NCBI GenBank assembly: GCA_020442225.1 | Contig: JAGRKR010000156.1 | Coordinates: 1-14,434 of the forward strand | Direction: 5' to 3' | Source of the DNA: Hyphomicrobiaceae bacterium | GTDB taxonomy: Bacteria; Pseudomonadota; Alphaproteobacteria; Rhizobiales; Hyphomicrobiaceae | DNA length: 14,434 nt | In this document: positions 1 to 6,308 of the stretch, in pieces | Layout of the letters: the number at the start of each line of letters is the position of its first letter | How positions within the stretch are numbered: the stretch's first letter is position 1 | Made by a program: the position numbers and the translations under genes | The notes under the pieces: generated by a model | The model's input: only the letters and a program-made list of their open reading frames with translations | Told to the model about the DNA's origin: nothing | The model's database searches: none

Positions 1-192
1 CGAGGCCTCGAAGAACAGATTGATGAGGGTTCGCCCGCGCAACACGTCGCGCTTCTTGATGATCTGGCGGTTGGCGTCCGCAGCCTTGTCGGCGAGATCG
101 AGCAGATCATTGATCTGTGCCGCCGTCAGACCTTCACAGGTCAACAGGTGGCGCGGGAAGTTCTGACCGAGGGGGAGGGCGCGCGTGCTCAT
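1..192 (-). CDS. pyrB: Aspartate carbamoyltransferase catalytic subunit, N-terminal 64 residues (partial)
   Basis: This is the start of cytoplasmic aspartate carbamoyltransferase, which joins carbamoyl phosphate to aspartate in the first committed step of pyrimidine synthesis. Only residues 1-64 lie in the window; the gene continues past base 1. The visible part starts [12 protein letters not shown] and ends [13 protein letters not shown], which is the run-up to the STRT carbamoyl-phosphate-binding motif of the family (its serine is residue 64). The start ATG is at 192-190. No Shine-Dalgarno sequence is seen before it, and a promoter-like pair ends about ten bases upstream, so the message may be nearly leaderless. 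In many Hyphomicrobiales pyrB directly follows ruvX; here ruvX is about 4.7 kb away. Identification is secure despite the truncation. Confidence 0.93.
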   Translation of the reverse strand, partial: MSTRALPLGQNFPRHLLTCEGLTAAQINDLLDLADKAADANRQIIKKRDVLRGRTLINLFFEAS

Positions 193-202
193 TAAAGCCG
201 CT

Positions 203-231
203 TCTATATTGCGAGTCCGGGGGGTCGGCAA
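203..231 (-). promoter_or_regulatory. Candidate sigma70-type promoter of pyrB
   Basis: On the minus strand a TTGCCG box (231-226) and a TATAGA box (208-203) are separated by exactly 17 bases. The predicted transcript start lies at about 196-197, only some 4 bases before the pyrB ATG, which would leave almost no leader. The call rests on box sequence and spacing alone. Confidence 0.45.
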
Positions 232-293
232 GCGTGCTCAGCGTCCGATGCTGTGGCGAAGTGGCACCATCATCGCCTTGCGCGCCCCTGCCG

Positions 294-1181
294 TCAGTCG
301 ATGCGGCCCATGTTTTCCCTGCGGACGGGGATCTCCATGAGATCCTCGCCCCAGATGATGTCGCCGGAGAAGATGGCTGCCATCTCCTTGATAATACGCT
401 CGCGCAGGCCCGGATGGTCGATCTGATGCGTGATGTGCGTCAGGACCACGGCGCCGACCCCGGCTTCGGCTGCAACCTTGGCGGTATCGAGATGGTTGCC
501 GCAGGCCTTGCGGTAGGCGGCGGTCGGCTCGGTGCCCGTATAGAAATGGTTCATGTGGATAAGTACGTCGACGCCCGCGGCCAGCGAGACGATACCCGGG
601 CAGACGCCGCCGCTGTCGCCGGTGTAGCAGAGCGAGGCGTCGGGCGTATCGATGCGGTAGGCGAGGCATTTCAGATAGGGCTCGAAGTGCCAGCCTTCGC
701 CGACGGTCACTTTCCAGCCCTTGCCCTCTATGACGTCGCCGGGCTCGACCTCCTTGACGCGCGGCCGCGGCGGTGCGCGCTCGCCGATGCCGCCGCGGGC
801 CTGGTAGATGTCCAGGCTGCACTGGTGCTTGGTGCGCGCCGCGATATCCGGGCCGTAGACGCCGTCGGGTGCGAACAGCAGGGAGGTCATGCGCGCAAGT
901 GGCGGTGGCCCGTAGACCGGCAGGTCGGCAATCTTGCCGGCGCCCTGGTCCCACCGCGTCAGCACGAGGCGGCCATAGTCCATGCAATGGTCATAATGCA
1001 GGTGTGTCAGGAAGCAATGCGTGACATCGACGGCCTTGCGACCCGTCTCGAGCAGGCGGTGGTGGGCGCCCGGTCCGTGATCGATGACGATGACGTCGTC
1101 GCCGATCTCCACGAGATAGCCCGAGCTCATCCGCTTCAAAGACGGGGCAGGCGTGCCGGTGCCGAGCAGTGTCAACTTCAT
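294..1181 (-). CDS. Metallo-beta-lactamase-fold hydrolase (RNase Z / arylsulfatase-like group)
   Basis: This 295-residue protein is a probable zinc-dependent hydrolase with the full metallo-beta-lactamase ligand set. It opens with MKLTLLGTGTPAP, the usual first strand and glycine turn. The metal motif is THLHYDH (H60, H62, D64, H65), followed by YTGDSG with D189 and a late THITH with H249 and H252. The length and the N-terminal GTGTP turn resemble the RNase Z-like branch rather than true beta-lactamases; the substrate cannot be read from the sequence. No signal peptide is visible, so it is probably cytoplasmic. The ATG at 1181 is preceded by a strong GAGGAGG (1192-1186, 4-base spacing). It is divergent from the aidB-like gene across 103 bases, so the two may be co-regulated. 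Confidence 0.85.
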   Translation of the reverse strand: MKLTLLGTGTPAPSLKRMSSGYLVEIGDDVIVIDHGPGAHHRLLETGRKAVDVTHCFLTHLHYDHCMDYGRLVLTRWDQGAGKIADLPVYGPPPLARMTSLLFAPDGVYGPDIAARTKHQCSLDIYQARGGIGERAPPRPRVKEVEPGDVIEGKGWKVTVGEGWHFEPYLKCLAYRIDTPDASLCYTGDSGGVCPGIVSLAAGVDVLIHMNHFYTGTEPTAAYRKACGNHLDTAKVAAEAGVGAVVLTHITHQIDHPGLRERIIKEMAAIFSGDIIWGEDLMEIPVRRENMGRID

Positions 1182-1284
1182 GGGGCCTCCTCAAGGCGTG
1201 AGCGGTGCGGGCGTCGCGGACAGGGTGCGTCGCAGGTGCACCATTGATAGCATGACGGCAAAGATCGAGCAGGAGGACCCGAGC
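1182..1284. promoter_or_regulatory. Divergent control region between the MBL hydrolase and aidB-like genes
   Basis: These 103 bases separate two divergent genes and hold a strong ribosome site on each side (GAGGAGG on the minus strand at 1192-1186, AGGAGG on the plus strand at 1271-1276). A perfect 8-base palindrome GGTGCACC lies at 1235-1242. I could not assign convincing -35/-10 pairs in either direction. No sequence like the Ada box of E. coli aidB is seen. Confidence 0.4.
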
Positions 1285-2952
1285 ATGGTCGCCAACCGCT
1301 TCGAGACCCACGAGGTGCTCAATCAGAGCCCAGCCTTCGAGGACGTCAACCTGTTTGTGCTCGATCGCCCCCTGCAGGAGGCAGTGAAGCGCGAGGCGCC
1401 GAGCCAGTCCGCCGATCCCCTGGTCGCTTTCGGGGCCGCCTGTGGCAGCGCCGAGGCGTTCGCGCGCGGCCGGCTGGCGAATGCCTACCCGCCGCGCCTT
1501 GCGACCTTCGATCGCAAAGGACACCGCCTGGACGTCGTCGAGTATCACCCGGCCTATCACGAGTGCATGGCCATGAGCGTGGCGGCTGGCTTGCATTGCA
1601 GCGCCTGGGATCACCTGCGCAAGCCGTCGGGAACGGCGATCGCGGGGGCGAATGTGGTGCGCGCGGCGCGGCTCTATCTCGCTGCGCAGATGGAGCCGGG
1701 CCACTGCTGTCCGCTCACCATGACCAATGCCGCCGTGCCGACGCTCATGCTCGCGCCCGAGCTTGCGGAGCGCTGGCTGCCGCTGATCCTCTCTCGCGAC
1801 TACGATCCGAGCTTCCGTCCGCCCGAGCTCAAGCGCTCCCTCACCATCGGCATGGGCATGACGGAGAAGCAGGGCGGCACCGACGTCCGGGCCAACGCCA
1901 CGACGGCGCGACCCGTCGATGGCGGCAAGGCCTCCGGCGAGCATCTGCTCGTCGGCCACAAATGGTTCATGTCCGCACCCATGTCGGACGCCTTCCTGAT
2001 GCTGGCGCAGGCGCCCGGCGGGCTCTCGTGCTTCCTCGTGCCGCGCTTCCTGCCCGGTGGCGGCGCCAACGGCCTGCGCTTCCAGCGCCTGAAGGACAAG
2101 CTCGGCAATCGCTCCAACGCCTCATCCGAGGTCGAGCTTGCCGACGCGCACGGCTGGCTGGTCGGCGAGGAAGGCCGCGGCGTCAATGCCATCATCGAGA
2201 TGGTGACGGCGACACGCCTCGACTGCGCCATATCGTCTGCCGGCCTGATGCGGCTGGCGCTGGCGGAGGCGGTGCATCACGCCCGCCACCGCACCGTTTT
2301 CCAGAAGCGGCTGGTCGACCAGCCGCTGATGCTCCAGGTCCTGGCCGATCTGGCGCTGGACGTCGAGGCCGCGACCGCGCTGGCGTTCCGGCTGGCGCGC
2401 GCCTTCGACGGCGGCGGCGATCCCACGCAGCAGGCCTGGCGCCGGCTGATGACGCCGATCACGAAATACTGGGTGTGCAAGATCGCTCCGGCGCTCATCT
2501 ACGAGGCGATGGAGTGCCTGGGCGGCAACGGCTACGTCGAGGAGAGCATCTTGCCGCGTCTCTACCGTGAGGCGCCGGTCAATGCCATCTGGGAGGGCTC
2601 GGGCAACGTCATGTGCCTGGATGTGCTGCGTGTCCTGCAGCGGGAGCCAGAGGTCGCCGAGTTGATCGTCAACGAATTGCAGACGACGAGCGAGGGCGAG
2701 CCGATCCTCGAGGCCCATCTCGAGCGAGTGCTCGCCATACTGCACGAGCCGCGCCTCATCGACATCCGTGCGCGGGCGCTCGTCGAGGGCCTGGCGCTGG
2801 CGGCGGCGGGCGCGCTGCTGCGTGCGCATGCTCCTGCGGCCGTCGCCGACGCCTTTCTTGCGACGCGCTTGTCGGGCGCATTCCGCCAGACCTATGGCCA
2901 GGGGCTCGACCGTGGCGATCCCGAGGCCGTGCTCGCGCGCGTCCTGCCGTGA
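1285..2952 (+). CDS. aidB: AidB-type acyl-CoA dehydrogenase family flavoprotein
   Basis: This 555-residue FAD enzyme resembles E. coli AidB (541 residues), the alkylation-response member of the acyl-CoA dehydrogenase family, far better than ordinary acyl-CoA dehydrogenases. Shared blocks include GMGMTEKQGGTD (189-200), LKDKLGNRSNAS (269-280) and the run from AMECLGGNGY (408-417) through SILPRLYREAPVNAIWEGSG to CLDVLR. E437 in IWEGSG sits where medium-chain enzymes carry their catalytic glutamate. The start at 1285 was chosen because AGGAGG (1271-1276) lies 8 bases before it; upstream in-frame ATGs at 1153 and 1252 lack this, and the first overlaps the opposite gene. E. coli AidB isovaleryl-CoA dehydrogenase activity is weak and its DNA-protective role is debated, so the reaction here is uncertain. 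It is flanked by MBL hydrolase and MarR genes, not by ada. Confidence 0.9.
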   Translation: MVANRFETHEVLNQSPAFEDVNLFVLDRPLQEAVKREAPSQSADPLVAFGAACGSAEAFARGRLANAYPPRLATFDRKGHRLDVVEYHPAYHECMAMSVAAGLHCSAWDHLRKPSGTAIAGANVVRAARLYLAAQMEPGHCCPLTMTNAAVPTLMLAPELAERWLPLILSRDYDPSFRPPELKRSLTIGMGMTEKQGGTDVRANATTARPVDGGKASGEHLLVGHKWFMSAPMSDAFLMLAQAPGGLSCFLVPRFLPGGGANGLRFQRLKDKLGNRSNASSEVELADAHGWLVGEEGRGVNAIIEMVTATRLDCAISSAGLMRLALAEAVHHARHRTVFQKRLVDQPLMLQVLADLALDVEAATALAFRLARAFDGGGDPTQQAWRRLMTPITKYWVCKIAPALIYEAMECLGGNGYVEESILPRLYREAPVNAIWEGSGNVMCLDVLRVLQREPEVAELIVNELQTTSEGEPILEAHLERVLAILHEPRLIDIRARALVEGLALAAAGALLRAHAPAAVADAFLATRLSGAFRQTYGQGLDRGDPEAVLARVLP

Positions 2953-2955
2953 TGC

Positions 2956-2986
2956 CGACGCCCGCTCGACAGGCGAGCGGGCGTCG
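2956..2986. terminator. Perfect 13-bp hairpin between convergent aidB and marR-type genes
   Basis: The arms 2956-2968 and 2974-2986 pair without a mismatch around a 5-base loop (ACAGG). The hairpin starts 3 bases after the aidB stop and ends 15 bases before the stop end of the convergent MarR gene, so it probably ends transcription in both directions. Neither side has a clear U-run, so it is not a textbook intrinsic terminator; it may instead act as a 3' stabilising stem. Confidence 0.65.
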
Positions 2987-3001
2987 TGCGACGGCGTCGA
3001 G

Positions 3002-3490
3002 CTAGTCTTCCAGGCCCGGCTCGAGATCGTCGTCGGGGCGGGCGACGCGAGCCTCCATGTCCGTGATCACGCGCTGGAGCATGGTCAGGAACGCCTGGCG
3101 ATCGTGCGCCGAGAGAGCCTCGACGATTTCGGCATCCACGCTGTTCGCCGTTACCTCTGACTGAGCGAGAACAGATTTTCCGCTCTCGGTGAGCCGAACA
3201 GCATAACGCCTGGCGTCGGTCCGGGTGCGTTTGCGCTGCAAATAGCCGCGTTGAACGAGCCGGCGCACAATATCGGCGAGCGTCGAACGATCGATACCCG
3301 TAATACGCACGATATCCGTTTGGCTCAGATCGTCTTCCGTCGCGCAAGTTGCGAGAACGGCAAATTGACGTGGAGTAAGGTCCTTTTCCGCTACTTTAGA
3401 GGCGAACAGAAGTTCGGCGCACTGGCCGGCTCGATGCAGCAAGTGCAGTGGTGATGCGCTCAGGCGACCGCGCGGGGCGTCCTGCTTCAT
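3002..3490 (-). CDS. MarR-family transcriptional regulator
   Basis: This 162-residue protein is a winged-helix dimeric DNA-binding regulator of the MarR family, which usually represses and is released by small phenolic or other ligands. The recognition helix falls at about residues 66-81 (IDRSTLADIVRRLVQR) and the wing at about 87-104, with the family pattern DARRYAVRLTESG. Flanking helices (10-30 and 115-150) would form the dimer interface. The ATG at 3490 is preferred over a further upstream ATG at 3568 because GGAG (3502-3499) lies 8 bases before it and the family fold starts soon after. It converges on aidB and diverges from an AraC-type gene across 297 bases, so control of itself, the AraC gene or the enzyme pair is plausible but not shown. 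Confidence 0.9.
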   Translation of the reverse strand: MKQDAPRGRLSASPLHLLHRAGQCAELLFASKVAEKDLTPRQFAVLATCATEDDLSQTDIVRITGIDRSTLADIVRRLVQRGYLQRKRTRTDARRYAVRLTESGKSVLAQSEVTANSVDAEIVEALSAHDRQAFLTMLQRVITDMEARVARPDDDLEPGLED

Positions 3491-3787
3491 TATGCAGTCT
3501 CCGAATGTTCGGTGTTGCTGGTGAGGCGATCGCATTCGCGTCTGCGCGCTCGTGTGCGCCTCTGTCAAAATTAGTCCTAGTGCGTTTTCACGCTCGCGAT
3601 CTTGACATTGAGTTACAATTAATTGACCGATCCAACGTAGTGGTCGATGAAGTGCTCTCGGATCGACCGTTCTCGGGACTTTTCGCAGCCGCCCGTTCGG
3701 AATTGAACGGACTCTCGGTTGGCGGTATTCGGAGTGGTCGAACCGCAGAACCGCAGACAGAACTCATGTTCGGGGTGAGTCACGGTC
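3491..3787. promoter_or_regulatory. Shared control region between MarR and AraC genes, with repeated GAAC/GTTC elements
   Basis: This 297-base gap is less GC-rich than its surroundings and I see no gene in it. A TTGACA box occurs on the plus strand at 3602-3607 and on the minus strand at 3568-3563, each without a good -10 at normal spacing. A perfect 10-base palindrome CAATTAATTG lies at 3616-3625. Nearer the AraC gene, GTTC or GAAC occurs seven times between 3669 and 3771, including the inverted pair CCGTTC-N6-GAACGG (3693-3710), a direct GAACCGCA duplication (3740-3755) and GAAC-N4-GTTC (3760-3771). These are candidate operator sites for one or both neighbouring regulators. Confidence 0.5.
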
Positions 3788-4810
3788 ATGGTCGAGGAAG
3801 CGCACACGGTCCCGGCAAGCATCTTCGAGGGCGTCGCGAGCTATGTCGCCGCCAAGGGCTTCTCGTTCGGCGACATCGCCGCCGAGGTGGGCTTGCCCTC
3901 GGACGTCCTCAAGCAGCCTGACGCGCGCGTCTCGATGGACACCGTCGCGGCGTTCTTCGATCGCGCCGCCATAGTCCTCGGCGAGCCCGATCTCGGACTG
4001 CGCCTGGCGGAGATCTATCCTCCGGGGGCCTCGGGTGTGGTTGGGCAGCTCGTGTTGCACGCCCCGACCGTGCGTGACGCGCTGTATTGCATCGAGCGCT
4101 ACACGACGCTGCTTCTCGAAGGCGTTGAGGTTTCGTTCACCGAGGAGGGCGGCACTGGCCTGCTGGTCTGGCGCTATCCACCGAGCTACGGCTCGCGACT
4201 CCAGCTTTCCCTGTTCCTCGTCGGCAGCGCGGCCCTGCGCCTGCGTGGACTGGCCGGTCCGTCCTGGGTGCCGTTGCGGGTCGAGCTCGAGCATCGCGAC
4301 CTCGACGAAACGAGCCTGCTTTTGCGACTGGTCGGGCCGCGCGTGCGCTTCAACTGCGCGCGCAACGCCATGGTCATCGATGGAGCGACGCTGAACAAGG
4401 TCAATTCCAGCTCGAATCTGCGGCTCTACACGCTAATGCGCGAGCTCGCCGAACGGCTCCTGAGCGAGCAGCAGGCGTCGACCGACATCGTCCAGCGGAT
4501 CTCGAGCGAGATCGAGGTGCGGCTGCCCGGCGGCGCCTTCGATCTCGAGTCCATCGCCAAAGCCATGGGCTTGACGCAGCGCTCGGTGCGCACGCGCCTG
4601 GCGACGTCCGAGACGTCCTTCAGCACGATCCTGGATCAGACGCGCCAGCGCCTCGCCACGCAGTATCTGATCGACACCGACCTGCCGCTCAGCACGGTCT
4701 CGCACCTCCTCGGCTTTTCCGAGCTCAGCGCCTTCACACGGGCCGCGCGTCGCTGGTATGGCGAGGCGCCGCGCAGCTATCGCCAGAAGGCGCGCGCCAG
4801 CCACCGCTAG
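3788..4810 (+). CDS. AraC-family transcriptional regulator with arabinose-binding-like N-terminal domain
   Basis: This 340-residue cytoplasmic regulator has the layout of the OruR-like branch of AraC activators. Residues about 10-200 match the arabinose-binding-like sensor domain of that branch (VLHAPTVRDALYCIERY at 89-105 is typical). The C-terminus carries two helix-turn-helix units, the first at about 251-272 (FDLESIAKAMGLTQRSVRTRL) and the second at about 299-320 (LPLSTVSHLLGFSELSAFTRA), ending in the family signature RRWYGEAPRSYR. The ATG at 3788 has GGGGTGAG (3772-3779) 8 bases upstream. Members of this branch often control amino-acid or acyl-CoA catabolism, so the nearby acyl-CoA dehydrogenase family gene is a possible target. 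It is convergent with ruvX, 57 bases away; no clear terminator is seen between them. Confidence 0.9.
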   Translation: MVEEAHTVPASIFEGVASYVAAKGFSFGDIAAEVGLPSDVLKQPDARVSMDTVAAFFDRAAIVLGEPDLGLRLAEIYPPGASGVVGQLVLHAPTVRDALYCIERYTTLLLEGVEVSFTEEGGTGLLVWRYPPSYGSRLQLSLFLVGSAALRLRGLAGPSWVPLRVELEHRDLDETSLLLRLVGPRVRFNCARNAMVIDGATLNKVNSSSNLRLYTLMRELAERLLSEQQASTDIVQRISSEIEVRLPGGAFDLESIAKAMGLTQRSVRTRLATSETSFSTILDQTRQRLATQYLIDTDLPLSTVSHLLGFSELSAFTRAARRWYGEAPRSYRQKARASHR

Positions 4811-4867
4811 CGTCCGCTGTGCGCCGTGCTCGAAGCCACTGGGCTGCCTCACCGGGAGCCGCCGGCC

Positions 4868-5413
4868 TCACGTTTCCTCCCTGGGGGGCGCGAGGTGCGC
4901 GAGGCGATCGAGCGCGCCCTGGAGGATCAACGTGGCGGCGACACGATCCACCACTTCGGCGCGGCGCTTACGGCTCTGGTCGGCCTCGATGAGCAGGCGC
5001 TCGGCGGCGGCCGTGGTCAGCCGCTCGTCCCAGAGCAGGATCGGCAACGGCAGGATGCGCACGAGATTGCGGGCGAAGGCGCGGGACGACTGGGCGCGTG
5101 GCCCTTCGCTGCCGTCGAGGTTGATCGGCAGGCCGACGACGACGCCGGTCAGCGCGTGTTGCTCGGCCAGCGCCACCAGATAGGCGGCTTCCTGGCGGAA
5201 CTTGCTGCGCTTCATCGTCTCGAAGCCCGTGGCGATCGTGCGCGTGACGTCGGAGAGGGCGAGGCCGATCGTCTTCGTGCCGACGTCGAGACCGATCAGG
5301 CGCCGCGACGGCGCGAGCGCGCTGGCGAAGAGCGCGGCATCGGTCGTGACGGGCGGCTCGGCGGGGGCGTCTTGGCTGGGCTGCGTCACAGGCTCACGAG
5401 ACCATTGTTGCAT
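4868..5413 (-). CDS. ruvX: RuvX / YqgF-family Holliday-junction resolvase-like nuclease
   Basis: This 181-residue protein belongs to the RNase H-fold YqgF family, linked in bacteria to Holliday-junction resolution and to processing of the 5' end of pre-16S rRNA. It carries the diagnostic blocks IGLDVGTKTIGLALSD (40-55), GVVVGLPINLDGSEGPRAQ (89-107), LLWDERLTT (about 126-134) and DRVAATLILQGALDRL (about 155-170). The aspartates in the first, third and last blocks form the expected metal site. The first 35 or so residues are an unconserved extension. The only other candidate start is a GTG at codon 9, so the ATG at 5413 is kept although no Shine-Dalgarno is visible. In related genomes ruvX usually adjoins pyrB; here four genes lie between them. 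Confidence 0.93.
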   Translation of the reverse strand: MQQWSREPVTQPSQDAPAEPPVTTDAALFASALAPSRRLIGLDVGTKTIGLALSDVTRTIATGFETMKRSKFRQEAAYLVALAEQHALTGVVVGLPINLDGSEGPRAQSSRAFARNLVRILPLPILLWDERLTTAAAERLLIEADQSRKRRAEVVDRVAATLILQGALDRLAHLAPPREET

Positions 5414-5453
5414 CGGATTGACCGCTTATACTTGGCCAAGAGCCATCTGACAC
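5404..5453. promoter_or_regulatory. Candidate bidirectional promoter for ruvX and the UPF0173 hydrolase
   Basis: On the plus strand TTGTTG (5405-5410) and TATACT (5427-5432) are 16 bases apart and point to the UPF0173 gene. On the minus strand GTGTCA (5453-5448) and TATAAG (5430-5425) are 17 bases apart and point to ruvX. The two -10 boxes share the TATA at 5427-5430. The predicted ruvX leader would be only about 5 bases, the other about 40 bases. Confidence 0.45.
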
Positions 5454-5477
5454 CAACTCAAGCGAGAGAGCCCGTCA

Positions 5478-6179
5478 ATGAAGATCACGTGGTATGGCCA
5501 TTCCTGCTTCCGCATCGAGACCGGCGGCAGCGTCGTCCTCATCGATCCCTTTCTGAAGGGCAACCCGACGTTCGAGAAGTCGGGCGTGGCCTGGGACGAG
5601 GCGACCCGCGGCGTGACGCACGTGGCGCTGACGCACGGGCACGACGACCACGTCGGCGATGCCGGCGAGATCTGCAAGCTCCGCGGCGCCCAGTTGTTCG
5701 CGACTTACGAGCTCGCCTTGCACGTGGCCGGCAAGGGCGCCGAGAAGCTTCAGCCGATGAACACGGGGGGCACGGTCTCGGACGGTGACTTCGATCTCTC
5801 CCTGGTCAACGCGCTGCACTCCTCCTCGACCACCGTCGACGGTGCTGCGCGCTACCTCGGCAATCCCAACGGAATCGTGATCAAGAGCCGGGAAGGGCGC
5901 ACCGTCTATCACATGGGCGATACCGACATGTTCGGCGGCATGGCGCTGATCAACGAGTTCCACAAGCCCGATATCGGCATCGTGCCGGTCGGCGATCGCT
6001 TCACGATGGGGGCGCGCTCGGCGGCCTTCACGTGCAAGAAGTTCTTCGCGTTCAAGACGATTTTTCCCTGCCACTACGGCACCTTCCCCGTGCTCGACCA
6101 GACGGCCGAGGCGTTCGTGGCGGAGATGAAGGGCCAGAACGTCGTCGTGCCCAAGGCAGGCGAGACCGTCACGGTCTGA
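5478..6179 (+). CDS. UPF0173-family metal-dependent hydrolase
   Basis: This 233-residue protein is a small metallo-beta-lactamase-fold hydrolase of the UPF0173 family, widespread and of unknown substrate. It starts MKITWYGHSCFRIET, the family opening, and carries the metal motif LTHGHDDH (H53, H55, D57, H58), then H114, MGDTD with D148, and PCHYGTFP with H199. The length is normal for the family and no signal peptide or membrane segment is seen. The ATG at 5478 is preceded by GAGAGAG (5464-5470) at 7 bases. It is divergent from ruvX over 64 bases, an arrangement I recall from other Hyphomicrobiales, and is 129 bases upstream of the membrane-fused spermidine-synthase-like gene. It is unrelated in detail to the larger MBL hydrolase at the left of the window. 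Confidence 0.92.
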   Translation: MKITWYGHSCFRIETGGSVVLIDPFLKGNPTFEKSGVAWDEATRGVTHVALTHGHDDHVGDAGEICKLRGAQLFATYELALHVAGKGAEKLQPMNTGGTVSDGDFDLSLVNALHSSSTTVDGAARYLGNPNGIVIKSREGRTVYHMGDTDMFGGMALINEFHKPDIGIVPVGDRFTMGARSAAFTCKKFFAFKTIFPCHYGTFPVLDQTAEAFVAEMKGQNVVVPKAGETVTV

Positions 6180-6210
6180 CGCCGGCTCACGAGGCGGGGC
6201 TCGCTGTCAA

Positions 6211-6239
6211 CGCCGGAGGGAGGCTCGCTTCCCCCGGCG
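6211..6239 (+). terminator. Possible hairpin terminator after the UPF0173 gene
   Basis: Arms 6211-6221 and 6229-6239 form an 11-position stem with one A-C mismatch and one G-T pair around a 7-base loop, about 30 bases after the UPF0173 stop. No U-run follows. It could end or attenuate transcription before the next gene. Confidence 0.4.
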
Positions 6240-6308
6240 CTATGCCGCAGCTTCGCCGCTTTGGGACCAGAGTATCTTCCGGCGCCCTCGAGCGTCAGGA
6301 GATGCATG

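Noticed and set aside
117..1247. A 376-codon plus-strand frame opposite the MBL hydrolase
   Set aside because: It covers the pyrB start, its promoter region and the hydrolase on the other strand; the product has no recognisable features and there is no good ribosome site.
1153..1284. A longer N-terminus for the aidB-like protein
   Set aside because: It would overlap the start of the divergent hydrolase, has no homology to AidB, and the ATG at 1285 has AGGAGG at ideal spacing.
3619..3822. A 67-codon minus-strand frame between the MarR and AraC genes
   Set aside because: It overlaps the start of the AraC gene, has no recognisable motif, and covers the repeat-rich control region.
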